The translations under genes were made by a program, and so were the position numbers. The notes under the pieces were generated by a model. It was given only the letters and a program-made list of their open reading frames with translations. It did not search any database and was not told the DNA's origin. Positions 8,564-16,196 of a DNA stretch of 64,000 bases are shown one piece after another (the stretch's first letter is position 1; the number at the start of each line of letters is the position of its first letter). Source of the DNA: Janthinobacterium lividum (GTDB lineage: Bacteria > Pseudomonadota > Gammaproteobacteria > Burkholderiales > Burkholderiaceae_D). The DNA is taken from assembly GCF_011601275.1 (NCBI RefSeq), contig NZ_JAAOLY010000011.1, forward strand, positions 124,001 to 188,000. Direction: 5' to 3'.

Positions 8564-8581
8564 TATCTCGACACGAAGATA
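8564..8581. promoter_or_regulatory. Imperfect operator-like palindrome at the DMT ribosome binding region
   Basis: TATCTCGACACGAAGATA has the same 18-bp layout as the better palindrome at 8604-8621 and differs from it in the arms at only three positions. It lies 5 bp upstream of the DMT start codon, where a bound repressor would block transcription or translation. It is read as a second, weaker binding site. Confidence 0.5.
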
Positions 8582-8603
8582 AAAAGCCAGTGTGGGCACT
8601 AAC

Positions 8604-8621
8604 TATCTTGATGTCAAGATA
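8604..8621. promoter_or_regulatory. Operator-like palindrome upstream of the DMT transporter
   Basis: TATCTTGA and TCAAGATA are perfect 8-bp arms around a TG centre. The spacing from the site at 8564-8581 is 40 bp centre to centre, about four helical turns. Such ATCTTGA-type palindromes are common for MarR-family repressors; the regulator is not in this window. Confidence 0.65.
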
Positions 8622-8652
8622 AATTGGCTTTGCACCGCTGTCGGGCAGGCGT

Positions 8653-8676
8653 AAAAAAGCCCGGCATGGCCGGGCT
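8653..8676 (-). terminator. Intrinsic terminator of the zinc-ribbon gene cluster
   Basis: AGCCCGGC (8658-8665) pairs with GCCGGGCT (8669-8676) around a 3-nt loop. On the minus strand the stem is followed by a run of six T. It lies about 45 bp beyond the stop codon of the gene ending at 8720. Confidence 0.9.
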
Positions 8677-8719
8677 CTGGGACTGTGCAGAATAACGGGC
8701 TGCTGCACTTGCCGAACGC

Positions 8720-9808
8720 TTAGTCCCGCATGCGCTGCAGCACCGCAACTGGCATGCCGCCCACGCTGAGCGTGGCCGTATTCCTGTCGTTGCTCAGGCT
8801 GATCTGCATGGCCATGCCGTTCGCGCCTTCCGGCGTGAGCGTCACGACATTGCCTTCGGTGGTAAACGTGCCCTTGCTTACCTTGTCACCCTCGATGATG
8901 CTGTCACGCGTAAATTCCAGCATACCGCCCATGGGGCCTTTCCACTTGCCCACCGCCGGGTGGCCGCCAAAGCTGAACAGGCCTTTCAGCTTGTCGAGCA
9001 TGCCCGCGCTTTGCACGGCCGGCGATTTACCGAAGGCGTTTGCCATGGCCATGGCTGCCCGCTGCATGTGCGCGCGGTCGCTGACTTGCCATTGCTTGTC
9101 GACCAGCGCCAGCGGCAACTGCACTTCCAGGTCGCCGTGCGGCAAGCGCTGCAGGATCAAGGCACGGTCCGCCGATTTGGCGAACCATGCGGCCTCATCA
9201 GTCAACGCCAGGGTGGCCGTGGCCATGGCCACGGGCTGCCCGCCCATCTCGCGCACCTGCTCGTAGCCGCTGACCTTGGCTACTTTCGCGCCCTTGGCCA
9301 CGCACAACTTGTCGCCGCGCAAGGCCGCCTTGCCCGGTGCGGCCAGCGCGTAGACAAATTGCGATTGCGCAAGCCAGCCACCGCTGCTTTGCTCGACGGG
9401 AGCGTTGTACAGGCCGCTGCGCACGAGGATATCGAGCCATTGCCGAGTGGAACTGTCGTACGACGCCACGCGGATTTCTTCCTTCTGGTACGGCAAGTTG
9501 GACAAGCACAGCAGCTTGTCGCGCGCCGCCTCGTCCGCCGCCAGGTGGGCATCGATGGCGCGGCCAAAACTGCTGGCCGAGGCCGCCTCGGGCGCCAGCA
9601 GCCACGCCAGGGCGCCACCGGCCACGACGACCACCGCCAGCGCGCCGCCGGCAATCATGACGTGGCGTCGCTGCACGCCAGCGCCAGCCGGCTTGACGGG
9701 CGCGGCGGGTGCCGGAGACGGCGCGGAGTTGACGGCCTTGCCGCACTCGTCGCAGAAACGCGCGTCGGGCGCGTGGGCGGTGCCGCACTGTTTACAGAAT
9801 TGCGCCAT
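8720..9808 (-). CDS. Zinc-ribbon, membrane-anchored protein of unknown function
   Basis: The 362-residue protein begins with a zinc ribbon (Cys5, Cys8, Cys19, Cys22; the CxxCG...FCxxCG pattern). A Pro/Ala linker and one membrane helix at about residues 50-71 follow, then a domain of about 290 residues that would be extracytoplasmic if the ribbon is cytoplasmic. That domain shows an alpha-rich part (residues 80-250) and a C-terminal beta-rich part (about 275-362, with the pattern GKWKGPMGGMLEFT). The latter resembles small lipocalin-like or META-like beta domains, but I cannot name the family. It is the last gene of a four-gene cluster, 8 bp after its neighbour, and is followed by a strong terminator. 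No enzymatic motif is visible. Confidence 0.85.
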   Translation of the reverse strand: MAQFCKQCGTAHAPDARFCDECGKAVNSAPSPAPAAPVKPAGAGVQRRHVMIAGGALAVVVVAGGALAWLLAPEAASASSFGRAIDAHLAADEAARDKLLCLSNLPYQKEEIRVASYDSSTRQWLDILVRSGLYNAPVEQSSGGWLAQSQFVYALAAPGKAALRGDKLCVAKGAKVAKVSGYEQVREMGGQPVAMATATLALTDEAAWFAKSADRALILQRLPHGDLEVQLPLALVDKQWQVSDRAHMQRAAMAMANAFGKSPAVQSAGMLDKLKGLFSFGGHPAVGKWKGPMGGMLEFTRDSIIEGDKVSKGTFTTEGNVVTLTPEGANGMAMQISLSNDRNTATLSVGGMPVAVLQRMRD

Positions 9809-9816
9809 GGTCTGCC

Positions 9817-10932
9817 TTACTTGAGTTTATGCGCGCATTCGCCGCAGAACACGTCATCGGACGCGACCGGTGCCTTGCAGCTCGGGCAGTGCAGGCTGTC
9901 AACGGGCGCGGCAGCCGGCGTGGCCGGTGCGGCGGGTGCAGTCGCCTGTTCGGCCAGGGCACGCGCGCGTTCACGCGCTTCTTCGGCCTTCTTCTTGACC
10001 GTGGCCAGGCCATCGTTCAGGCTCGCTTCCGAGGCGCTGAAATCGACATTGCGCGTGGCGTTCAGGTAAATGATGCACACGCCCTTGGTGAAGATCAGGC
10101 CAGGCACGACGGCCGCGGCTGCCAGCAGCAAGCCACCGCCCAGACCGGCTGCGATGATGTAGCCGGAACCGCCGCTCAGGCCCGAAGCCAGGGAATACAT
10201 GTTCATCTGGCCACCCAGGCCCAAGATGCCGGCCGACATGCCGCTCGTCAGCGACACGCCGGTACCGATCACGCCAAAGATCAGCAGCGCCACAAACGAG
10301 GTGATCAGGAACAGCAGCACTTCCAGCAGAATCACGGAGACCAGCTTGGTGCGCACGATCAGGTTCAGGCGGGCAATGATCTGGAACACGGTGGCGCCCG
10401 ACCAGGCGGCAGGGCCGGCCAGCGGCAGCATCACGTAGAACAGGGCAAACACCAGCACGCCCAGCACGATGGCCGACAGCGGGAAGACGACCGTGTACAG
10501 CACGGGGCCGAGCACGGGAATCTTGCAGACGAACAAGATGATGGCAATGGCGATCATGGCCGCCAGCACGATCAGAAATTCCAGGAACACGACCGCGATC
10601 AGGCGGTGGCTCGTGTACAGCGAAACGAGCACGGCATCAACCAGGCTCATGCCTGGCTGACCTTGCGCATCGCGCATCAGCAGGATGCCCACGGCGTTGG
10701 AGCCGTAAAACATGACGAGGAAGGCCATCAGGCCGCCCAGGAAGCCCAGCAGCACGCTGCTTATGCTGCCGGCAAGCATCGTCAGCAGGCCGCCGACGAG
10801 CACGGCACCGATAAAGGTCAGGGCCAGCAGGGCAATCGCGCGGAAATTCTTGATGGCGTCAGTCGCTTCGATCAACGAACCGAGCGCGGAGGAAAAGGGA
10901 AGAGATTTAGGTACTTCTGTGGAAATGGTCAT
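9817..10932 (-). CDS. Polytopic membrane protein with C-terminal zinc ribbon
   Basis: The 371-residue protein has about six or seven hydrophobic segments between residues 30 and 300, including Gly-rich helices around residues 230-275. An amphipathic Lys/Glu/Arg segment (about 305-330) and an Ala/Pro linker follow. The C-terminus is a zinc ribbon with Cys349, Cys352, Cys363 and Cys366. The ribbon is thus at the opposite end from those of the neighbouring cluster proteins. The family is not recognised; it looks like a membrane scaffold or channel-like partner. Spacing is 65 bp from the lipoprotein gene and 8 bp to the next gene, which supports one transcript. Confidence 0.85.
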   Translation of the reverse strand: MTISTEVPKSLPFSSALGSLIEATDAIKNFRAIALLALTFIGAVLVGGLLTMLAGSISSVLLGFLGGLMAFLVMFYGSNAVGILLMRDAQGQPGMSLVDAVLVSLYTSHRLIAVVFLEFLIVLAAMIAIAIILFVCKIPVLGPVLYTVVFPLSAIVLGVLVFALFYVMLPLAGPAAWSGATVFQIIARLNLIVRTKLVSVILLEVLLFLITSFVALLIFGVIGTGVSLTSGMSAGILGLGGQMNMYSLASGLSGGSGYIIAAGLGGGLLLAAAAVVPGLIFTKGVCIIYLNATRNVDFSASEASLNDGLATVKKKAEEARERARALAEQATAPAAPATPAAAPVDSLHCPSCKAPVASDDVFCGECAHKLK

Positions 10933-10997
10933 GTCTGGCCTGGAAGGGGGAAAATCGGAAGGGGCCGCCTGCCTGGCCGCCCCGTGGTCATGCTGTG

Positions 10998-11723
10998 TTA
11001 GTAGGCCAGCGCCAGTTGCAGATCGGAAACAGGCGCCTGGCGCTGGACGATCTGCAGCTTGACGTCCTGGCCGCCGACGCGCTTGCTATTCAGGTACAGG
11101 GCCGTGCGTACCGGGTAAATGCCTTGCGGCACGCCTTCCGGCATGGGAATCGAGAAGCCGCCCTTGTAGGCGCCGCTGCCGTTATTGCTGCTGACGACCT
11201 TGCGCACGGTTTTGATCAGCTCGCCACTTGGCTTGTACAGGCTCAATTCCTCTTCCACCAGCGGGTTCGGATCGCGCGTACCGGCCGCCACTTCGATATA
11301 CGAATTGGTCTGCGCCTTCTGGCCCGGACGCACGGACGACGGCGTAAAGCCCGTCTCGTATTTCACCAGGGTCGACTGCTCGGGCAGCTTGCCCTTGTTG
11401 GCCACCTTGTAGTCGGCCTGCACCTGCTGCGACGTCTTGACTTGCTGGCTTTGATAATTCAAGGCCACGCAAGCGAGCGCGCCCAGGCTGGCGCCCAGGG
11501 CCGCGCCGCGCACGGTATTGTTGCCGCCGCCCAGCAAGCCGCCCACGACGGCGCCAATGCCGGCCAGCATGGCCGTATTGCATTCGCCGCTGGCCACTTC
11601 CGTGCCTGCAGTGGTGGTGTTGCCCGTAGCGCCAGGGCCTCCCGGCGCGGCGCAACCGGCCAGCATCGAAGACACGACCAGCAGCGCCACCATGGGCTTG
11701 GCAATTTGTTTCAAGTTTTTCAC
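10998..11723 (-). CDS. Glycine-zipper lipoprotein
   Basis: The 241-residue predicted lipoprotein has a lipobox LAGC with Cys24 after a short signal peptide. A glycine-zipper stretch lies around residues 48-78 (GIGAVVGGLLGG, then GAALGASLGALA), of the type that inserts in or packs against membranes. The C-terminal 150 residues look like a soluble beta-rich domain (RPGQKAQTNSYIEVAAGTRD; SGAYKGGFSIPMPEGVPQGI), similar in pattern to surface or assembly domains with a final strand QDVKLQIVQR. I start it at the GTG at 11723 because a GGAGAG site precedes it and the signal peptide follows directly; the frame is open further upstream. It is the second gene of the zinc-ribbon cluster. Confidence 0.85.
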   Translation of the reverse strand: MKNLKQIAKPMVALLVVSSMLAGCAAPGGPGATGNTTTAGTEVASGECNTAMLAGIGAVVGGLLGGGNNTVRGAALGASLGALACVALNYQSQQVKTSQQVQADYKVANKGKLPEQSTLVKYETGFTPSSVRPGQKAQTNSYIEVAAGTRDPNPLVEEELSLYKPSGELIKTVRKVVSSNNGSGAYKGGFSIPMPEGVPQGIYPVRTALYLNSKRVGGQDVKLQIVQRQAPVSDLQLALAY

Positions 11724-11772
11724 GTTACTCTCCGGAAAGATCAAAATAGGAATGGGAGGCAAGCCACACGGC

Positions 11773-12816
11773 TTACTCGATCTGGATTTGCGACAGCGCC
11801 TTGTCTTGCGCTTCCTTCGCCTTGCGCTTGATGTCGAGCGCATGGCGGTTGCCCGTGTCCATGCGCAACACGGCATTCGCGTTGGCAATCGCACAGTCGT
11901 ATTTGCGCTGGCTCATGCAATGGCTCGCCTCCGACAGGCTCTCCGTGATCACGCTTTCCAGGCCACTAGTCTGTTTGACGGGCGGCGGTGGCGGCGTCAC
12001 CTTGACGGGCTTGGCCGGTTTTTCCGCGACGGGGGCCGGTGCTGGTGCGGGGGCCGGCGCGGGTGCCGGAACAGGGGCTGGTGCAGGAACGGCGGCCGGC
12101 ACTGGCGCCGGTTCGGCTGCGGCCGCCGCAGGCTCGGTCGCCGTGGCGCCATCGAGTACAGGGTCGCTGATGGCCAGCGGCTGCTCGGCGGCAGGCGCGG
12201 GGTCCGCCAGCGCGGGCAAGGCTGGCTCGGCTTCTGGCGCCGCTACAGTCGGCTTGCCTGACAGAAAATAGTAAGCACCCGCACCGCCCAGCAGCACCAC
12301 CGCTGCGACAGCGACGGCGATCAGTTTCATGCGGTTGCCAGCCTGTGGGCTGTCCGCCGGCACATCGGGGGCGGGAGCTGGCTCGGGTACAGGTTCGGGC
12401 ACAGGCTCGGCACGGCGCTTTTCCAGCACAGGTGGTGGCGGCGGTGGCGCGACCGGCTCCGGGATGGCAACGGGAATGGGTTCCGGAACAACTTCCGCGA
12501 CCACTTCTGCCACTGGCGCGGGCTCAGGAACGAACACACGCACTGGCTCAGGAATCGGCTCAGGAACAGGTGCATGAACGGGTGAAGGAAGCGGCTCGGG
12601 CGGCGGTACCGTCGCGGCAACGGGCGCCACGGCAAAGCTGAACGCACACTTGGGACAGAACTTGGCATCGGGCTTGCAGTCATGGCCGCACTGGCCGCAG
12701 GATTTGCCTGGCATGGGAACGGGAGCGGCGGCCGGGGCAACGGCAAACGTCGTGCCGCAGGAAGAACAGAATTTGGCGCCCGGCTTATTCTCGGCTTGGC
12801 AGGAAAGGCATTTCAA
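11773..12816 (-). CDS. Double zinc-ribbon protein with Pro/Ala linkers and one membrane helix
   Basis: The 347-residue protein has two consecutive zinc ribbons (Cys3/6/17/20 and Cys40/43/54/57). A Pro/Glu/Val-rich linker of about 100 residues follows, then a membrane helix near 167-190 (LIAVAVAAVVLLGGAGAYYF). A second, highly repetitive Pro-Ala linker runs to about residue 275, and the final 65 residues are TPR-like (EASHCMSQRKYDCAIANANA). The layout suggests a cytoplasmic zinc-ribbon sensor arm, a membrane anchor and a long spacer carrying a periplasmic helical domain. It is the first gene of the cluster and probably defines its promoter (12909-12938). No function can be assigned. Confidence 0.85.
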   Translation of the reverse strand: MKCLSCQAENKPGAKFCSSCGTTFAVAPAAAPVPMPGKSCGQCGHDCKPDAKFCPKCAFSFAVAPVAATVPPPEPLPSPVHAPVPEPIPEPVRVFVPEPAPVAEVVAEVVPEPIPVAIPEPVAPPPPPPVLEKRRAEPVPEPVPEPAPAPDVPADSPQAGNRMKLIAVAVAAVVLLGGAGAYYFLSGKPTVAAPEAEPALPALADPAPAAEQPLAISDPVLDGATATEPAAAAAEPAPVPAAVPAPAPVPAPAPAPAPAPAPVAEKPAKPVKVTPPPPPVKQTSGLESVITESLSEASHCMSQRKYDCAIANANAVLRMDTGNRHALDIKRKAKEAQDKALSQIQIE

Positions 12817-12908
12817 TTGGCATCTCTTTTCATATCAACGCTGGGAGTCGCGTACGCTGGCGCTTGCCAGAATGGCAGCTTTGTTGCCGTACGGCTAAAT
12901 ATTCAACG

Positions 12909-12938
12909 AGTATATTTTCAAACACCAAGTTGCCACAA
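12909..12938 (-). promoter_or_regulatory. Candidate promoter of the zinc-ribbon cluster
   Basis: On the minus strand TATACT (-10, 12909-12914) lies 18 bp downstream of TTGTGG (-35, 12933-12938), in an AT-rich stretch about 95 bp before the first gene. The -10 is good and the -35 weak. The region 12840-12975 is strikingly AT-rich compared with its surroundings. Confidence 0.4.
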
Positions 12939-13031
12939 GGGAAAATTGCCTTTTGCTCTATTCAATTTTTAAATATTGGTAAAAATCCTGCCGCCCCCGC
13001 ATTTTGTGCCCCATTCTGGTGCGCAGATAGC

Positions 13032-13067
13032 AAAAAACCCGGCAACGCAGGTTGCGTTGCCGGGTTT
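13032..13067 (-). terminator. Intrinsic terminator of the YgiQ-family gene
   Basis: A perfect 15-bp stem (13035-13049 with 13053-13067) with a 3-nt loop is followed on the minus strand by a T-run. It lies about 30 bp beyond the stop codon of the radical SAM gene. Confidence 0.93.
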
Positions 13068-13095
13068 CAGTCTATGCCCAAGGGCACAGGGTAGT

Positions 13096-15432
13096 TTACT
13101 TGCGTCCGCCCCGTGCCGGCGCCCCATGGCCGCCCTTGGCTGGCGGCTTGCCGCCACGGCCCATCGGCGCGGCGGCCGGCTTGGCCTTGGTCTTGATGGT
13201 CGACAAGATCGATGGACGCACTTTCGACTCGGCGGCCGACGCTTTGGGCGCCGCTGCCGTACCGCCCAAGGCGATGCGGTTCTTGCCCGGCGTGACCTTG
13301 AACTTGTCCGGCGTGCCGGCGCCATGCGTCTGGCGGCTGCGTTCGCCTGCGGCCAGGCCGCCCGATTCAGATGACGTCCAGGCAGGTATCAAATGCTTGT
13401 CGCCGTTGCCGATCAAGTCGCCCCGGCCCATGTTGACCAGCGCTTCGCGCAGGATCGGCCAGTTGGCCGGATCCTGGTAGCGCAGGAAAGCCTTGTGCGT
13501 GCGGCGGATCTTGCCGCTGCGGGCCGTTTCCACCACTTCCGAGTCTGCCGTCACCTTGCGCAAAGGATTCTTGCGCGTGTGATACATGGTCGTGGCCATG
13601 GCCATCGGCGTGGGCATGAAGGTTTGCACCTGGTCGAGCTTGAAGTTGTTCTTCTTCAGCCACAGGGCCAGGTTCAGCATGTCCAGGTCCGTCGTGCCCG
13701 GATGGGCGGCGATAAAGTAGGGGATCAAATACTGCTTCTTGCCCGCTTCCAGCGAGAAACGGTCAAACATTTCCTTGAATTCGTCATACGCACCGATGCC
13801 GGGCTTCATCATCTTCGATAACGTCCCCTCTTCCGTGTGCTCGGGCGCGATTTTCAGCAAGCCGCCCACGTGGTGCGTCACCAGTTCCTTCACATACTCG
13901 GGCGAACGCACGGCCAGATCGTAGCGCAGGCCCGAACTGATCAGCACTTTCTTGATGCCGGGAATGGCGCGCGCCTTGCGGTACAACGAGATGAGCTTGC
14001 TGTGGTCCGTGCCCAGGTTGACGCAGATGGACGGGTAGACGCACGACAGGCGGCGGCACGACACTTCGATCTCTTTTTCCTTGCAGGCGAGGCGGTACAT
14101 ATTTGCCGTCGGGCCACCCATATCGGAAATGGTGCCCGTAAAACCTTTGGTTTTATCGCGAATATGCTCGATTTCGCGCAGGATCGACGGTTCCGAGCGG
14201 CTCTGGATGATGCGCCCTTCATGCTCGGTAATCGAGCAGAAGGTGCAGCCGCCGAAGCAGCCGCGCATGATGTTGACGGAGAAGCGTATCATTTCCCAGG
14301 CCGGGATATGCGCCTTGCCATAGCTCGGATGCGGGGCGCGCGCGTAATTCATGTCGTACACGCCATCCATCTCGTCCATGGCCAGCGGCAACGGCGGCGG
14401 ATTGAGCCACACGTCGCGTTCGCCGTGCGCCTGCACCATGGCGCGCGCATTGCCGGGATTCGATTCCAGGTGGAACACGCGCGACGCGTGCGCATACATG
14501 ACGGGGTCATCCTTGACGACGTCATACGCTGGCAGGCGCACGACCGTCTTGTCGTGCTTTTCCTTGGCCATGGCCAGGCGCTCTTCGCGGCTCATGATAC
14601 GGATCGGCTTAATGACTTCGGCCGATTTCGACGCATTTTCCGTAGCGCAGGCGGTCTTGTCTTCCTGCACCATCTCATACGGACTGTAGTGCGGATCGAT
14701 CTTGCCGGGCACGTCGACGCGGGTGGAATTGTGCACGCCCCAGTCGTCGCCGGGCAACCAGCCGGACGGCACCATGAAGGCCGTGCCGCGCAAGTTGCGG
14801 ATGTCCTTGATCGATTCGCCAGCGGCCAGGCGGTGCGTCAGGTCGACCAGCGCCCGCTCGGCATTGCCGAAGATCAGCAGATCGGCCTTGGAATCGGGCA
14901 AGACGGAACGGCGGACCTTGTCCGACCAGTAATCGTAATGGGCGATGCGGCGCAAAGACGCTTCGATACTGCCGATGACGATGGGCACGTCTGGATACGC
15001 TTCGCGCGCGCGCTGGGCGTACACAGTAACGGCGCGGTCCGGGCGTTTATTCGGTTCGGCATTGGCCGTATAGGCGTCGTCGGAGCGGATCTTGCGGTCG
15101 GCCGTGTACTGATTAACCATGGAATCCATGTTGCCGGCGGTAATGCCGTAGTACAAACGCGGCTTGCCGAGGATGCGGAACGCGTCGGCCGACAGCCAGT
15201 CGGGCTGGCTGATGATGCCGACTCTGTAACCCTGCGCTTCGAGCAGACGGCCGACCAGGGCCATGCCGAAACTCGGATGGTCGATGTAGGCGTCGCCCGT
15301 GACGAGGATGACGTCGCACTGGTCCCAGCCCAGCGCGCCCATCTCGGCACGCGACATCGGCAGGAAAGGCGCCACGGCAGCGCGGGCAGACCGCTTGGGA
15401 ACGGTCGCAAATAAATTGGTAGGGGAGCTCAT
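13096..15432 (-). CDS. YgiQ-family radical SAM protein
   Basis: The 778-residue protein belongs to the YgiQ/UPF0313 family. Order: an N-terminal B12-binding-like Rossmann region (residues 20-200, with [20 protein letters not shown]), then the radical SAM core with the CxxxCxxC cluster motif ([17 protein letters not shown], near residue 390). The family-specific [15 protein letters not shown] region and [16 protein letters not shown] follow, and the C-terminal tail is Lys/Gly/Pro-rich ([11 protein letters not shown]). The three cysteines should bind a 4Fe-4S cluster that cleaves S-adenosylmethionine. The substrate of this family is not established. It is a single-gene unit, with its own terminator downstream and an AT-rich leader upstream. 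Confidence 0.93.
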   Translation of the reverse strand: MSSPTNLFATVPKRSARAAVAPFLPMSRAEMGALGWDQCDVILVTGDAYIDHPSFGMALVGRLLEAQGYRVGIISQPDWLSADAFRILGKPRLYYGITAGNMDSMVNQYTADRKIRSDDAYTANAEPNKRPDRAVTVYAQRAREAYPDVPIVIGSIEASLRRIAHYDYWSDKVRRSVLPDSKADLLIFGNAERALVDLTHRLAAGESIKDIRNLRGTAFMVPSGWLPGDDWGVHNSTRVDVPGKIDPHYSPYEMVQEDKTACATENASKSAEVIKPIRIMSREERLAMAKEKHDKTVVRLPAYDVVKDDPVMYAHASRVFHLESNPGNARAMVQAHGERDVWLNPPPLPLAMDEMDGVYDMNYARAPHPSYGKAHIPAWEMIRFSVNIMRGCFGGCTFCSITEHEGRIIQSRSEPSILREIEHIRDKTKGFTGTISDMGGPTANMYRLACKEKEIEVSCRRLSCVYPSICVNLGTDHSKLISLYRKARAIPGIKKVLISSGLRYDLAVRSPEYVKELVTHHVGGLLKIAPEHTEEGTLSKMMKPGIGAYDEFKEMFDRFSLEAGKKQYLIPYFIAAHPGTTDLDMLNLALWLKKNNFKLDQVQTFMPTPMAMATTMYHTRKNPLRKVTADSEVVETARSGKIRRTHKAFLRYQDPANWPILREALVNMGRGDLIGNGDKHLIPAWTSSESGGLAAGERSRQTHGAGTPDKFKVTPGKNRIALGGTAAAPKASAAESKVRPSILSTIKTKAKPAAAPMGRGGKPPAKGGHGAPARGGRK

Positions 15433-15532
15433 AGGGTACGGATTGTACCGGAATTGGCCATTTCCAACCTGACGGCCTGCTTTTTACTGTTGGATTTCAG
15501 TACAAAAAACGTTTATTTTTCAATTACTTGGG

Positions 15533-15565
15533 AGAAAGAAGGGCCGTCCCGGCAGGACAAGGCCC
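15533..15565 (-). terminator. Probable terminator of the DUF4404/VF530 pair
   Basis: On the minus strand GGGCCTTGTCC and GGGACGGCCC form an imperfect GC-rich stem, followed by the pyrimidine-rich TTCTTTCT. It starts about 20 bp beyond the stop at 15585. Confidence 0.55.
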
Positions 15566-15584
15566 GGCAATTCCCGCAATTTAT

Positions 15585-15863
15585 TCAAATACCCATGTTG
15601 GCAAGAATTTCACCCAGTTCCCGCAGCGCCGGCTCCAGTTTCGGATGCTTGACAGCAAACTTGGCCGACAATTCCTGGCTGCGCTCGGCCAGTCCATAGG
15701 TGGTCGACTCTTCTTCCTGTTCCTGCGCAGCGCGTTTTTCCATCAACAACTTGATGTCGACATCGAGTTTTTGCAGCAAACCATGCAGCTCTTCATCGAC
15801 GGGGCCGCTGGTTTCCAGTGTCGAATGCAGTTGTTGCAACGATTCCTTGAGTTTGCTATCCAT
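15585..15863 (-). CDS. DUF4404-family small protein
   Basis: The 92-residue acidic, helix-rich protein fits the DUF4404 family: MDSKLKESLQQLHSTLE at the N-terminus, a central LHGLLQKLDVDIKLLMEKRA helix and a C-terminal HPKLEPALRELGEILANMGI. It has no signal peptide or membrane segment, and its molecular function is unknown. The start is supported by a GGA-containing site. It lies 11 bp downstream of the VF530-family gene on the same strand, so the two are probably co-transcribed. Confidence 0.85.
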   Translation of the reverse strand: MDSKLKESLQQLHSTLETSGPVDEELHGLLQKLDVDIKLLMEKRAAQEQEEESTTYGLAERSQELSAKFAVKHPKLEPALRELGEILANMGI

Positions 15864-15874
15864 GTTTTTTCCTG

Positions 15875-16087
15875 TCAGTCAGTAAATTGCGTGTCCAGGA
15901 ACAATTGTTCCACCTTGCTTCTGGCCCACGGGGTCTTGCGCAAAAACTTCAGGCTCGACTTGATGCTGGGATCGCTGATGAAGCAATTGATATCGATGTG
16001 CTTGGCCAGGCCATCCCAGCCGTAGTGGGCTTGCAGGCGCGTCACGATACCTTCCAGGGTAATGCCATTCAAATCTTGCTGACTCAT
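15875..16087 (-). CDS. VF530-family DNA-binding protein (DUF2132)
   Basis: The 70-residue protein matches the VF530 family throughout: [20 protein letters not shown], then [20 protein letters not shown] and a final [12 protein letters not shown]. The founding member is a small alpha-helical protein reported to bind double-stranded DNA; the biological role is not known. The protein is full length for the family, and its gene is the first of a two-gene unit with the DUF4404 gene. Confidence 0.9.
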   Translation of the reverse strand: MSQQDLNGITLEGIVTRLQAHYGWDGLAKHIDINCFISDPSIKSSLKFLRKTPWARSKVEQLFLDTQFTD

Positions 16088-16146
16088 ATACTCTTTCGAC
16101 TGCCTTCTTAATTACATCTTACTCAATTCTACGCCGCCGGCACGGA

Positions 16147-16182
16147 AAGCTTGCGTGCGCCATGTCAACGCAACGCAAGCTT
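16147..16182 (-). repeat. 10-bp inverted repeat after the M3 peptidase gene
   Basis: AAGCTTGCGT and ACGCAAGCTT pair perfectly around a 16-nt loop just past the stop codon at 16197. There is no T-run on the minus strand, so it is a poor intrinsic terminator and may simply protect the 3' end. Confidence 0.5.
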
Positions 16183-16196
16183 CTGATGAGGACGTC

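Noticed and set aside
12000..12130. Tandem DNA repeats in the zinc-ribbon gene taken as a possible CRISPR or satellite
   Set aside because: The periodicity comes from Pro-Ala codons in an open frame; there are no spacers or palindromic repeats.
13837..15414. A 525-codon plus-strand frame opposite the YgiQ-family gene
   Set aside because: It is an antisense shadow with low-complexity composition, while the minus strand encodes conserved radical SAM motifs.
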